From NCBI RefSeq assembly GCF_000304475.1, contig NC_018948.1:62001-126000 (forward strand): a stretch of DNA of 64,000 nucleotides. The letters run 5' to 3'. This DNA comes from Kazachstania africana CBS 2517. Taxonomy: Eukaryota > Ascomycota > Saccharomycetes > Saccharomycetales > Saccharomycetaceae. Below, piece by piece: positions 9,782-19,601 of this stretch (the stretch's first letter is position 1; each line of letters begins with the position of its first letter). The notes below the pieces were generated by a model, which saw only the letters and a program-made list of their open reading frames with translations, made no database searches and was not told where the DNA came from. Both the position numbers and the translations under genes were made by a program.

Positions 9782-11152
9782 TCACAGGTATGTAGTTGCT
9801 AGTTCTGACCTCTTTTGTATGGCATTCACGACTTGCTCCACTGTAAAGATCTTGAATTCAATGATTTGATTTATGAAAAGATTGTGATAGTTAGTATTGA
9901 GGTCGCTCAATCTGAAGGAGCAATAGATCAGTTGTAAACACACGGAATTACTTTGTTCTTTCATCTTCTCCTCTTTCTCAATCTTCAATTCATTCAATAA
10001 GTAAGTTATGCTATCGTTAACAAATTTTAACATTAGTGGATTGGTCTCTCTAGGTTTATCCTTTCTTTGTACCCTTTCCAATTGTAATGGGATGAGTAAA
10101 GGTTGCGTCTCAATGGTAAAAGATTTCTCGTAGACATTTAATGACATAAAAATATGTTCTCTAATGACTTCAATTTTACGTTTTATCATCATTTCATACA
10201 ATGATGTGTTTGAATCATCGATATCTGTCGAATATGAAGAAATCTCATTTTGAATGAATTTCAATCTCATCTTCAAATATACATTTAATAATGCAGAATT
10301 GCTTGAACTATTCTCTGAAAACGGTGGGATGCATATCAAATAATTTAAAATTTTCTTTATGGAATTCAACGTTAGATTTGAAGAAAGTAATTTAATTAGT
10401 CCGACAGACATTGTATCGATGATCTCAGTTGATACCTGCTTGCAAATATTACTAATAGTCACGGAATCAGGGAATTTTGATTTCAATGAACTTGTATGTT
10501 GATATAGCATGATAGCCTCCTGGTAATGGCCCGTTTTGATACATGTCCTCGTAAGAAACGGCAATTCCATCAAATCTATAATCGAAGTCAGGTTTTCCAG
10601 TACAAATGCAAGACCTATCTGACCATCACCCGATTGTGTCTCTTCTTTGAAGATTTTCTTCCTCAAACTCTTCAATGCTTTATGAAATTCATCGTCCATT
10701 GTAGTCTGCTTCTTTGAACTGTCATCCTTTAAGAAGTCCTCGATAGATATATCTTCCTCTTCTTCCCTCTTGGTGAGAGTAGCATTATTTTTATTATTTT
10801 CATTGTTCTTCTTCGAACTCGTATCCAGCTCCCAAAGTTGTTCCAATTGTTCATTAATTCTTGATAGTAACGTGTCATCATTCTCATTTTTCTCATCTAT
10901 AACGTCATTGAGTAAGCTCGTCTGATTTGCCACTAAGATATGACGCAACTTCCTCTCCAGTGAAGATATCTGTGCGTCCAATTCTGCAATATCTTCCACA
11001 ATACTACCTGATGTGGCACTGGAAGTGAAATAACTTTCATAATTCTTGTTCTCCGATTCTAACACCTCTGCCAAAGACTTCAAGCAGTATTCTCTATCTT
11101 CTTTGGCAGTAAGATCGCTACCTGGCAGCAAATCCTGTAAGACAGCGTCCAT
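9782..11152 (-). CDS. COG8: Conserved oligomeric Golgi complex subunit 8
   Basis: Subunit of the COG tethering complex for retrograde traffic within the Golgi. The 456-residue protein matches S. cerevisiae Cog8 in NYESYFTSSATSGSIVEDIA, EQLEQLWELDT, DEFHKALKSLRKKI, LMELPFLTRTCIKTGHYQEA and LQLIYCSFRLSDLN. S. cerevisiae Cog8 is about 607 residues; the difference is mainly a long acidic, low-complexity insert absent here. It is divergent from DAK1, with about 190 bp shared between the two starts. Confidence 0.93.
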   Translation of the reverse strand: MDAVLQDLLPGSDLTAKEDREYCLKSLAEVLESENKNYESYFTSSATSGSIVEDIAELDAQISSLERKLRHILVANQTSLLNDVIDEKNENDDTLLSRINEQLEQLWELDTSSKKNNENNKNNATLTKREEEEDISIEDFLKDDSSKKQTTMDDEFHKALKSLRKKIFKEETQSGDGQIGLAFVLENLTSIIDLMELPFLTRTCIKTGHYQEAIMLYQHTSSLKSKFPDSVTISNICKQVSTEIIDTMSVGLIKLLSSNLTLNSIKKILNYLICIPPFSENSSSNSALLNVYLKMRLKFIQNEISSYSTDIDDSNTSLYEMMIKRKIEVIREHIFMSLNVYEKSFTIETQPLLIPLQLERVQRKDKPRETNPLMLKFVNDSITYLLNELKIEKEEKMKEQSNSVCLQLIYCSFRLSDLNTNYHNLFINQIIEFKIFTVEQVVNAIQKRSELATTYL

Positions 11153-11343
11153 CCTTAGCTTTGTATCGTCACTTTATTTAGATCTGTTTCAATACGTTAT
11201 TATCATCTTTTCAATTAGCGAATCTTCGAAAATTTCAAATTATATATTAGGAGTCTTACTTTAATAGAGAAGGTCCACTAATATACTTCAACTAATTCTG
11301 TTTGACGTACAAATTGAGTGCATTTCAAGCCAGATCTGAAAAG

Positions 11344-13101
11344 ATGCATACAAAATCATTTGAAGTAGAAGACCCCATAACCTCTTCGTTGAAAGGTTTC
11401 GCTTTAGCTAACCCCTCATTGACACTAACACCTTCTGAAAAAGTCTTACTTCGTGAGATTTCGAAGGGTAAAGTAGCTCTGATCTCTGGTGGTGGTTCGG
11501 GTCATGAACCTGCACACGCTGGTTATATTGGTAAAGGTATGCTATCCGCAGTGGTATGTGGTGACATTTTTGCTTCGCCAAGTACAAAGCAAATTTTAAA
11601 TGCTATAAAAGTAGTCAATGAGCACTCTCCAAATGGGGTTCTTTTGATAGTCAAGAACTATACTGGCGATGTTTTACATTTTGGTCTATCTGCTGAAAGA
11701 GCAAGAGCTTTAGGTATAAATGTGGAAGTTGTAGTCATTGGTGATGACGTAGCTGTTGGCAGAGCCAAAGGTGGTATGGTCGGTAGAAGAGCGCTTGCAG
11801 GCACCACACTTGTACACAAGATTACTGGTGCGTTTGCAGAATTATACTCTGAAAAATATGGATTGAAGGGAACAGCTGATGTTGCAAGGATCATCAATGA
11901 TAATCTAGTTACTATTGGTGCTTCTCTAGATCATTGCAAAGTTCCCGGTAGAAAATTCGAAAGTGAATTGACTGAAAAACAGATGGAATTAGGAATGGGT
12001 ATTCACAACGAGCCAGGTGTGAAAGTTTTGGAGCCAATCCCCTCTACTGAAGACTTGATCTTGAAGAATATGTTGCCTGCTCTTTTGGATCCTACTGACA
12101 AGGATAGAGCCTTTGTCGATTTTAGTAGGGATGATGAAGTAGTTTTATTGGTTAATAATCTTGGCGGGGTTTCTAATTTTATTATCTCGTCAATTGTCTC
12201 CATAACCACAAATTTCTTGAAACAGCACTACGATATTATCCCCCAAAGGGTTATTGCCGGTACACTGATGACTGCATTCAATGGTAATGGGTTTAGTATT
12301 ACCTTGCTGAACGCTACAAAGGCCACAAATTCCTTAAAAGAGCTCTTCCCAGAAGTTCAATCTGTCCTGGACCTATTGTATACCCCAACAGATGCACCGG
12401 GATGGCCTGTAGCAGAGTTTACAAACAAGGCAGCGCCGTCGATTGACAAAAAACTTCTAGAAGAGGATATTAAAGTTAAAAGTGCAGGTGACTATGACTT
12501 CGCAGCTTTTGAAAAATGGGTGAAAGCAGGTGCCGAGAGTATTATCAAGAGTGAACCTCATATTACTTCATTAGACACCCAAGTGGGTGATGGTGATTGT
12601 GGTTACACATTAGTTGCTGGTGTAAACGGTATTGTGAATAACCTTGACAAGATTTCTAAATCATCCTTATCTGAGGCCATTGCTGAAATTTCAGACATTA
12701 TCGAAACCTCTATGGGTGGTACTTCTGGTGGACTTTATTCAATCTTACTTTCAGGTTTCTCTCATGGTTTGATTCAAACTTGTAAAGATTCACAGGAACC
12801 CGTCACTTCAGAAGTTTTGGCCAAAGCACTAGAGATTGCATTAGAAACGTTATACAGGTACACAAATGCCAGAAAGGGTTCATCTACTATGATTGATGCC
12901 CTGGAACCATTCGTGAAAGAGTTCTCGGCATCAAAGGATTTTGCCAAGGCAGTTGCTGCCGCAGAAGAAGGTGCTAAGTCCACTGCCACGTTCGAAGCTA
13001 AATTTGGCAGAGCGTCCTACGTGGGCGATTCTTCATCGGTTGAAGATCCAGGCGCTGTCGGTCTTTCTGAATTTCTAAAGGGGATCCTGAACACTTTTTA
13101 G
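11344..13101 (+). CDS. DAK1: Dihydroxyacetone kinase
   Basis: Phosphorylates dihydroxyacetone to DHAP in the cytosol, removing a toxic intermediate of glycerol catabolism. The 585-residue protein has the DhaK-like domain (ISGGGSGHEPAHAGYIGKGM at about 45-65, GMGIHNEPG with the expected substrate-linking His) and the C-terminal DhaL-like ATP-binding domain (DTQVGDGDCGYT, SMGGTSGGLYSI, ARKGSSTMIDALEP). Length equals the family (584 in S. cerevisiae). The ATG chosen (MHTKSFEVEDP) aligns with MSAKSFEVTDP; the frame extends upstream only through a TTG. DAK1 and DAK2 are related; gene order indicates DAK1. Confidence 0.96.
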   Translation: MHTKSFEVEDPITSSLKGFALANPSLTLTPSEKVLLREISKGKVALISGGGSGHEPAHAGYIGKGMLSAVVCGDIFASPSTKQILNAIKVVNEHSPNGVLLIVKNYTGDVLHFGLSAERARALGINVEVVVIGDDVAVGRAKGGMVGRRALAGTTLVHKITGAFAELYSEKYGLKGTADVARIINDNLVTIGASLDHCKVPGRKFESELTEKQMELGMGIHNEPGVKVLEPIPSTEDLILKNMLPALLDPTDKDRAFVDFSRDDEVVLLVNNLGGVSNFIISSIVSITTNFLKQHYDIIPQRVIAGTLMTAFNGNGFSITLLNATKATNSLKELFPEVQSVLDLLYTPTDAPGWPVAEFTNKAAPSIDKKLLEEDIKVKSAGDYDFAAFEKWVKAGAESIIKSEPHITSLDTQVGDGDCGYTLVAGVNGIVNNLDKISKSSLSEAIAEISDIIETSMGGTSGGLYSILLSGFSHGLIQTCKDSQEPVTSEVLAKALEIALETLYRYTNARKGSSTMIDALEPFVKEFSASKDFAKAVAAAEEGAKSTATFEAKFGRASYVGDSSSVEDPGAVGLSEFLKGILNTF

Positions 13102-13208
13102 ATACATTATACCTAGGCATATATACCATTATATTTAACCAAACAAACATTTTAGTTACTTCAGAGTTACACGTTTAGAAGTTTGCTTACTTACTGTACT
13201 TTTCTAAC

Positions 13209-13215
13209 TTACCCG
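13209..13215 (+). promoter_or_regulatory. Reb1 site upstream of POB3
   Basis: TTACCCG, the Reb1 core, about 115 bp upstream of the POB3 start. Reb1 sites commonly place nucleosome-free promoters in these yeasts. It may also serve as a roadblock terminator for DAK1. Confidence 0.5.
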
Positions 13216-13327
13216 GTTATGTTGATTACGACCTTCGCGTTAAGTATAATTTGATAAGTGAACGAAAGTTTTTAATTAAGACATTTTGCTGTTAACGAAA
13301 GGGAAAAGAACCAATCCTGTAACATTG

Positions 13328-14956
13328 ATGAGTACTGATTTTGATAGAATTTATTTGAACCAATCTAAATTCAATGGTAGATTCCGTATAGCGGACTCTG
13401 GTCTGGGTTGGAAAGTGTCTACTAGTGGTGGTTCTGCATCTAATCAAGCAAAAGCACCATTTTTACTACCAGCCACTGAATTATCCACGATTCAATGGAG
13501 TAGAGGCTGCAGAGGTTATGAGTTAAAGATTAACACTAAAAATCAGGGAACTGTGCAGCTAGATGGATTTTCTCAAGATGATTTTAATCTTATCAAAGGT
13601 GATTTCCATCGTAGATTTAATATACAGGTAGAGCATAAAGAGCATTCGCTGCGTGGTTGGAATTGGGGTAAGACTGATTTGGCTAGAAACGAGATGGTTT
13701 TTGCTTTGAATGGTAAGCCAACTTTTGAAATTCCTTACTCAAGAGTCAATAACACTAATTTAACCGCTAAAAATGAAGTCGGTATTGAATTCAATATACA
13801 AGACGAAAGCTATCAACCTGCAGGAGATGAACTGGTTGAAATGAGATTCTATATTCCCGGTGTAATTGAAAATGACGAAGAAGGTATCAAGAAAGAAGGT
13901 ATTAAGGAAGAAGTCGAAAATGGTGAAGGTATGGAAGTTGATCAAGAGGAAGAAAAAACTATCGCAGAAGCTTTCTATGAAGAATTGAAAGAAAAAGCTG
14001 ATATTGGTGAAACTGCCGGTGATGTTATTGTTTCCTTCCAAGATGTTTTCTTCGCAACACCAAGAGGCCGCTATGATGTCGATATTTACAAAGATACTAT
14101 TAGATTGAGAGGTAAGACTTATGAATACAAACTACAGCATCGTCAAATTCAAAGAATTGTTTCATTACCTAAAGCAGATGATATTCATCATTTAATTGTT
14201 TTGGCTATTGAACCACCTTTGCGTCAAGGTCAGACAACATATCCATTTTTGGTGATGCAGTTTCAAAAAGACGAAGAAACTGAAGTTCAATTGAACCTGG
14301 AAGATGAAGAGTATGAAAGCAATTATAAGGATAAATTGAAAAAGCAATATGATGCAAAGACTCATATCGTCATTTCACATGTTTTAAAGGGTCTAACGAA
14401 CCGTAGAGTGATTGTTCCAGGGGAATATAAATCAAAATACGAACAAAGTGCAGTTTCTTGTTCTTACAAAGCCAATGAAGGTTATTTATATCCATTAGAC
14501 AACGCTTTTTTTTTCCTCACAAAACCAACGCTATATATTCCATTTTCAGATGTGAGTGCCATAAATATATCGAGAGCAGGTCAAGGCTCAACTCTGTCAA
14601 GAACATTTGATTTAGAGGTAGTCTTACGTTCTAATAGAGGTACCACCGCGTTTGGTAATATCAGTAAGGAAGAACAACCGCTATTAGAGCAATTTTTAGA
14701 ATCAAAGAATTTGAGAGTTAAAAATGAGGAAAAAGAAGCCCAAACAAGGTTACAAAATGCTCTGGGCTCAGATAGTGATGATGAAGATCTTAATATGGGA
14801 TCAGCCGGTGAAGATGAAGAGTCTGTAGATGAAGATTTCCAAGCATCTTCAGACGATGATGAAGATGTTGCTGAAGAATTTGACTCTGACGTACCTTTGA
14901 GTGATAATGAGGGCAGTGATGAAGAAAGGCCAAACAAGAAGGTCAAGACTGAATAA
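13328..14956 (+). CDS. POB3: FACT histone chaperone subunit Pob3 (SSRP1-like)
   Basis: With Spt16, Pob3 forms FACT, which reorganises nucleosomes during transcription and replication. The 542-residue protein begins MSTDFDRIYLNQSKF, nearly identical to S. cerevisiae. It has the N-terminal dimerisation domain, the tandem PH middle domain (RGRYDVDIYKDTIRLRGKTY, LQHRQIQRIVSLPKADDIHH, NEGYLYPLDNAFFFLTKPT) and a long acidic tail (DSDDEDLNMGSAGEDEE) ending in a basic KKVKTE nuclear signal. No HMG box, as expected for yeast. An upstream TTG extends the frame but the conserved start is the ATG used here. Confidence 0.97.
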   Translation: MSTDFDRIYLNQSKFNGRFRIADSGLGWKVSTSGGSASNQAKAPFLLPATELSTIQWSRGCRGYELKINTKNQGTVQLDGFSQDDFNLIKGDFHRRFNIQVEHKEHSLRGWNWGKTDLARNEMVFALNGKPTFEIPYSRVNNTNLTAKNEVGIEFNIQDESYQPAGDELVEMRFYIPGVIENDEEGIKKEGIKEEVENGEGMEVDQEEEKTIAEAFYEELKEKADIGETAGDVIVSFQDVFFATPRGRYDVDIYKDTIRLRGKTYEYKLQHRQIQRIVSLPKADDIHHLIVLAIEPPLRQGQTTYPFLVMQFQKDEETEVQLNLEDEEYESNYKDKLKKQYDAKTHIVISHVLKGLTNRRVIVPGEYKSKYEQSAVSCSYKANEGYLYPLDNAFFFLTKPTLYIPFSDVSAINISRAGQGSTLSRTFDLEVVLRSNRGTTAFGNISKEEQPLLEQFLESKNLRVKNEEKEAQTRLQNALGSDSDDEDLNMGSAGEDEESVDEDFQASSDDDEDVAEEFDSDVPLSDNEGSDEERPNKKVKTE

Positions 14957-15220
14957 AAACGATAATAAATGTATATAGCGTTATTCTATATTTTGTACAA
15001 TTGTTACTTAACTTGTGATTGACATTTCTTCCAAAGTTCCAGACAGCTGAGATTTTTTATGTTTAGCAGTTTGTATCAGGTATTCAGAAATTGAAAAATT
15101 TAAATAAAATATCTTGGAAACCTTTCAAAATTTTAAAAGTGATGAGCTAGGTTTGAAAACAAGAAGCTGTTGCTAATAAAGTTAGTACTATGCTAATTAA
15201 TTTGTGAAGGTAAGGTATTT

Positions 15221-16618
15221 ATGACTGAAGAATCTAACTTACGAGCGGATCTCCATATCTTGAAAGATATGTATCCTGAACTGAAGCTGAATGTGGATCA
15301 TGAATCTCTCATAAATAATGCTTCTGGTGAGATAGTGGGTGAGCTACCGTTCGATATACTAATGCCACAAAAGGACTTGATGGTAGAGTACAATAGCAGA
15401 ACTCTCTCTCTATCAAAGCTGCCTGGTAATCTGCTGGAGTTCCGTATTGATGCGGATGGCTATCCAGATTTCCAAAATAGCATTCAACTGAATATTAGAT
15501 CATCCTGGATGTCACATTCTGACAAGAAGAAAATATATGAAGAATTGCATACTGAATTCGATAGTTTGACTGATCCAACTTCGGACGATTATGATTCTTA
15601 TACTCCGGTACTCATGCTAATATTTGGTTTTTTGCTTGACGACCTTGCCAAATTACTGTTCCCAGAGTTTAAAAGGGTTTGTGAATCTAATGAGGAGTAT
15701 TCTCTGTTTGAAAATATTCTTTCAGTTCTTAACAAAGAAATCATGAATAGAAAGAACTATAATTGCTGTATCTGTATGGAAGTTAAAAAGGGTAAAGAAA
15801 TGATTGAACTACCATGCGGTGCTCACCATTACCTCTGTACGGGTTGTGTTCACTCATATTACTCGACAATGATCAACGAAGGTCGTATTTCAAATGTTAG
15901 ATGCCCTGAGTGCAAAATGAATGAAATTGACCTTGATAAATTCGAAGATTATCAATCGATGAAAGCAGCCCTTTTTACGCCTGATATACCGTTCGAATTC
16001 TTTGAAGACTATCTAAGTAAAGAGGACTGTTTAAAATACAAGCGACTGTTTTACAAGCAAGTGGCCACAAAATTATCAAAACACTCACCTTATGCTTGCG
16101 TGACTTGTAGAAGGTGCGACAACTGGTGTGTAAAAGAAGATTTAGACGATCCAATGATTGAGTGCAAAAACTGTGACTTTATATTCTGTTTTGATTGTCT
16201 TCATTCATGGCACGGTTACAGCAACAAATGTGGTAGTAAAGTGACCATTCCTGTAGAGCTATTGGAGGAGTACATTGAAGATACAAATGATCCAAATAGT
16301 GACGGGGGAAAGAGGAAACTACTGGAGACAAGATTTGGGAAAAGAGCTCTTGAATTGGAGGTAAACGAATATATGGCTGAAAAGTTGTTAGATATGGCTA
16401 TTGCGGAAGATGGCAGCGAGTTACAGCGTTGTCCAAAATGTAGATGTGTTGTTCAAAGAAGTGAAGGTTGTAATAGAATGAAATGTGGTGTATGCGGGAC
16501 GTTATTCTGCTACCTGTGTGGTGTATCTTTGTTTGTGGATGATTGTTACAAACATTTCAGAGATCCACGATGTAGTTGCTATGGCAGATTATTCGAAGGT
16601 ATGCCAGGTGCTGACTAA
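15221..16618 (+). CDS. ITT1: RBR-type ubiquitin ligase-like protein Itt1
   Basis: Itt1 affects translation termination through release factors eRF1/eRF3 in S. cerevisiae. The 465-residue protein (464 there) has an N-terminal RWD domain (about 5-130), then RING1 (YNCCICMEVKKGKEMIELPC), an in-between-RING domain (CVTCRRCDNWC ... CKNCDFIFCFDCLHSWHG) and RING2 (QRCPKCRCVVQRSEGCNRM) whose second Cys pair region contains the candidate catalytic Cys. This RING-IBR-RING order is that of HECT-like RBR ligases. Convergent with ERV41, 83 bp apart. Confidence 0.94.
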   Translation: MTEESNLRADLHILKDMYPELKLNVDHESLINNASGEIVGELPFDILMPQKDLMVEYNSRTLSLSKLPGNLLEFRIDADGYPDFQNSIQLNIRSSWMSHSDKKKIYEELHTEFDSLTDPTSDDYDSYTPVLMLIFGFLLDDLAKLLFPEFKRVCESNEEYSLFENILSVLNKEIMNRKNYNCCICMEVKKGKEMIELPCGAHHYLCTGCVHSYYSTMINEGRISNVRCPECKMNEIDLDKFEDYQSMKAALFTPDIPFEFFEDYLSKEDCLKYKRLFYKQVATKLSKHSPYACVTCRRCDNWCVKEDLDDPMIECKNCDFIFCFDCLHSWHGYSNKCGSKVTIPVELLEEYIEDTNDPNSDGGKRKLLETRFGKRALELEVNEYMAEKLLDMAIAEDGSELQRCPKCRCVVQRSEGCNRMKCGVCGTLFCYLCGVSLFVDDCYKHFRDPRCSCYGRLFEGMPGAD

Positions 16619-16701
16619 AAATAGACCTTGATATAATATTCAACTAAAATCAATAAACTATATTGTTATATAAACACTTAGAGAAGTAAGTAAGTCAATA
16701 A

Positions 16702-17849
16702 TTACTCCAGTATACCTTGCGGCTTAGTTGATGGTTGATAGCGTAGCGACCACTTAGGGCCCATGGCGGCAACCAAGGCAGTATCCACTAAAATGAACAA
16801 CCAGGATGCGATGTATACAATAAATGACAGAATTGCCACCAATCTAATTACAAATTGGATGAAGGAGAGACGCTTATCTGTCACTACGATAGAAAGTGGT
16901 TCGAAATTGTATTTGAGAAAAATACCCGGCACCCTACCAGCTTTCCTAATGGCATTATCAGCTTCGGTGTAATGGTACTCACTGACTGAATATTGATTAG
17001 TATCCACTTCTGCTCCAAGTTTTTGATATATAGTGGGAATGACGTTCATGTGATAAACATAGGCGGAGATAGGATTTTCTTGATCAAATTTTGCTGAGTT
17101 ATCCAGAGGATTATCGATATATGGATAAAAATCACCAAATGATAATTCGTTGATAACATGGGCAAAGTTTACTTCATCGATTGGTGCTTTTTCACGGTCT
17201 GGATAGCCCATACCCTTTGCAGTGATTTGTAATTCACCAGTGACACGATTTACCGGTATTGAACCAAAGACGTGGCATCCATTAAACTCCGGTACAAAAT
17301 GTTTTGTTTCATCGTGGTTATTTTCATCATAAAACTGTCTCATATCAATTTTTTCTCTAAATTCTGCTGGAATAGCTTCTCCTAAAATTCGATCTAATTC
17401 AGGTGTGACAATTTCAGTAATATCGTTGACTCTTGTATCAAATGGGATAAAAAATGGCATATCTTCCAATTTCAATTCCTCACCAGCAAGTTTTCTATCT
17501 AATGTCATGTCTCTTGCGTTAATGTGTAACCATTTACATGGTATATTTACAAAAATGTCCATATTTATTTGAATATCTTCTTTGACTTCTGGATCGACGG
17601 TGTATTGTTCATCTATATAACCGCCAAAATAATTACCAAATTCGGTCCATGCTATGAATATTAGGAAGAAGTATGTAAGTAATGAAGAAAGACCACCTTT
17701 AGATGATTTCTTTTGATATTCCTCCTCCGTTTTCGCTGTAAATGGATTTTTCATTAAAATTGTTAGTAAGATTACAGCTGTATACATTATGAACAGATGG
17801 TGAGAAAGATCAACATACGAAAAGCATCAAATGTTCTGAGACCAGCCAT
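16702..17849 (-). CDS. ERV41: COPII vesicle protein Erv41, spliced
   Basis: Membrane protein that cycles between ER and Golgi with Erv46 and retrieves ER residents. Exon 1 is 31 nt (17849-17819, MAGLRTFDAF plus one base), exon 2 is 17735-16702. The 83-nt intron has a GTATGT donor, exact TACTAAC branch point (minus, 17768-17762) and ACAG acceptor; splicing gives ...AFPKTEEEYQKK..., matching the family. The product is 354 residues (352 in S. cerevisiae), with membrane segments near residues 25-45 and 305-335 and a large lumenal domain (GCHVFGSIPVNRVTGELQI, SFGDFYPYIDNPLD). S. cerevisiae ERV41 also has an intron near the start. Confidence 0.95.
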
Positions 17850-18014
17850 GATAGTTTATGCGTTATTTGACTGTGAATTGTACTATATAAATGTCTACTG
17901 TATACATAGTTCTGTATAACGTGTAAAGATTTTTTTTTCATCTAGATATATCTCTCGCGATGAGGTGCCAAGTGAATAAAACAACTACTGAACAGATTTG
18001 ACCAGGAATCTATT

Positions 18015-19163
18015 CTATACAGAGAGTGATGGACCTTTGTAGCGGTAGTTGGGAACACTCTTAATTGGAGACTCAACCATGTAATTGGGATTCTCCTTTT
18101 GAAGGGATTTTTTATCTTCTTTAGAGCTCGTTTTATAATGTCTGACACATATGAAAGTTATGATGCACATGAAGAATTGTATGAAATAGCGTACGAAGCC
18201 TATGATGAAGCCAGACCCCACAGAAATTTCTAGTAGTCCCCACTTGAAATCTGGCTCGGCCACCTGCTGAGATGTGTCAGGGGGTTCCATGGCTTTCAGT
18301 GCCACGAGATATAATCCCGTCACTGAGAATGTAACTGTCGATGCGAGTAATAAAACGAGTGTCACAAGTTTTAGTGGGATGGTGAGTAATTTGATCTTTA
18401 AATTTAGGAATATTGTAGTGCCAAAGATGAAGATTAGAATCACGTAGAGACAACTCATACTCATTTCAAACGTTTGAAAATAGAAATAAATCTGGTTAAA
18501 TTTCATTAGAGAATAAGCAAATTCTACGCCTTTATCGTAACTCTTGGGGACATAGCCTGATTTCCCATCATTTCCAACATCTCCAATCAGTAAACTAGAG
18601 AGGAAATTGTCCTTTGCCTGATTCTTCTTGAAGAAGGCTCGTAAAGATTTTAGGGCCAGATGATATGTAAATACCATTGAATTGCTCAGCAACACGGTAT
18701 TGTTCTCATGGACTGTCGAGAGTTTGCTCAATTGACTACCGATGTCTCTTACTAGTACTCCCAGTATATCCATTCCAGCGTCGCCACTCCCCATACAATA
18801 TATTGTTTTAGTGGCATTTCTCTTACAGTAACCAAAATAATTCACATTGTAAACATTATCGGCACTGAAAGTGTCTATTAGATTAGCATCATCGTATATA
18901 CTTGAGTCTGTCAGCTCGTTAGACCATCCCATATCGATTGTCAAATACGACAACAGCTTCAAAAATTGTCGAATGCTGCCAATAAACTCCTTTGCAGTTG
19001 TGGAGCTACCGACAATGGCAAAATTGAACTGTGGTGTACAAACCGGTAGTGTACTCGTGGATGTGCATGTGAGGTTCGGTAAGTACAGAAGGAGCTGGGT
19101 CAACGTTAAGGACAAAAGCACAGACCATACTAAGAGCTTTTTGAATAGAAAGAACATCAACAT
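18015..19163 (-). CDS. SMA2: Spore membrane assembly protein Sma2
   Basis: Meiosis-specific membrane protein needed for prospore membrane growth in S. cerevisiae. The 382-residue product has an N-terminal hydrophobic segment (LVWSVLLSLTLTQLLLYLP), a lumenal region with FLKLLSYLTIDMGWSNELTD and NVNYFGYCKRN, and further hydrophobic segments in the C-terminal half. This fits a claudin-like four-helix layout. Similarity to S. cerevisiae Sma2 (369 residues) is moderate but collinear, and the position between ERV41 and ORC1 is exact. Two nearby ATGs (19163, 19157) could serve as start; I use the first. Confidence 0.88.
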   Translation of the reverse strand: MLMFFLFKKLLVWSVLLSLTLTQLLLYLPNLTCTSTSTLPVCTPQFNFAIVGSSTTAKEFIGSIRQFLKLLSYLTIDMGWSNELTDSSIYDDANLIDTFSADNVYNVNYFGYCKRNATKTIYCMGSGDAGMDILGVLVRDIGSQLSKLSTVHENNTVLLSNSMVFTYHLALKSLRAFFKKNQAKDNFLSSLLIGDVGNDGKSGYVPKSYDKGVEFAYSLMKFNQIYFYFQTFEMSMSCLYVILIFIFGTTIFLNLKIKLLTIPLKLVTLVLLLASTVTFSVTGLYLVALKAMEPPDTSQQVAEPDFKWGLLEISVGSGFIIGFVRYFIQFFMCIITFICVRHYKTSSKEDKKSLQKENPNYMVESPIKSVPNYRYKGPSLSV

Positions 19164-19601
19164 CAATGATACCTCTTACAATTGCTTCTAATCCCGAAAA
19201 AGGGCATGCAAGATTAAATATCAATCCTAATATTCACATTCCACAAAGAATACAATCTTGTCAGTTGTCAAAAAGATGCATCTTGTCGCCAAACTTCTTC
19301 TTGGAAAGGCATTATCTGACATGAAAAGTTACAGTGTAAAGCCAAAAGATTACAAGAGGATTCACACTGTGAGGCCCAATGCTTACAATTAGCTCATATT
19401 GAGCCCTCGGTACTACATGTGATAAGTGTGTTTACGGCGCTGTCATTTTACTGGCATCTACAAATATATGTATGTTTTTTTCGAGATCAGTAACAGAAAA
19501 GTATAACAACAAAAACATCTAATCGATAGACAAAGCATATCTGGCCCAAGAAAGCTTCGCTCTGAACTCTGTCTGACATCAATTGACCGGAGGTATTTTC
19601 A
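19164..19601. other. SMA2-ORC1 divergent promoter region
   Basis: Shared upstream region of a sporulation gene and an origin-recognition gene. I looked for a clear middle-sporulation element for SMA2 and found only partial matches (CACAAAG). Nothing else could be supported. Confidence 0.4.

Noticed and set aside
9523..9795. A 90-codon plus-strand open frame in the TCB3-COG8 gap
   Set aside because: No recognisable similarity, starts at a non-conserved codon and overlaps the end of COG8. Treated as chance.
13760..14946. Long minus-strand frames opposite POB3
   Set aside because: Antisense of the acidic and central parts of a clearly conserved gene.
16702..17787. ERV41 starting with MYTAVILLTILMKNPF
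   Set aside because: These residues come from the 83-nt intron; the spliced start MAGLRTFDAFPKTEEE matches the family.
19331..19370. Inverted repeat ACAGTGT...ACACTGT in the SMA2-ORC1 promoter
   Set aside because: Seven-base arms with a 26-base spacer are expected by chance in a window this long.
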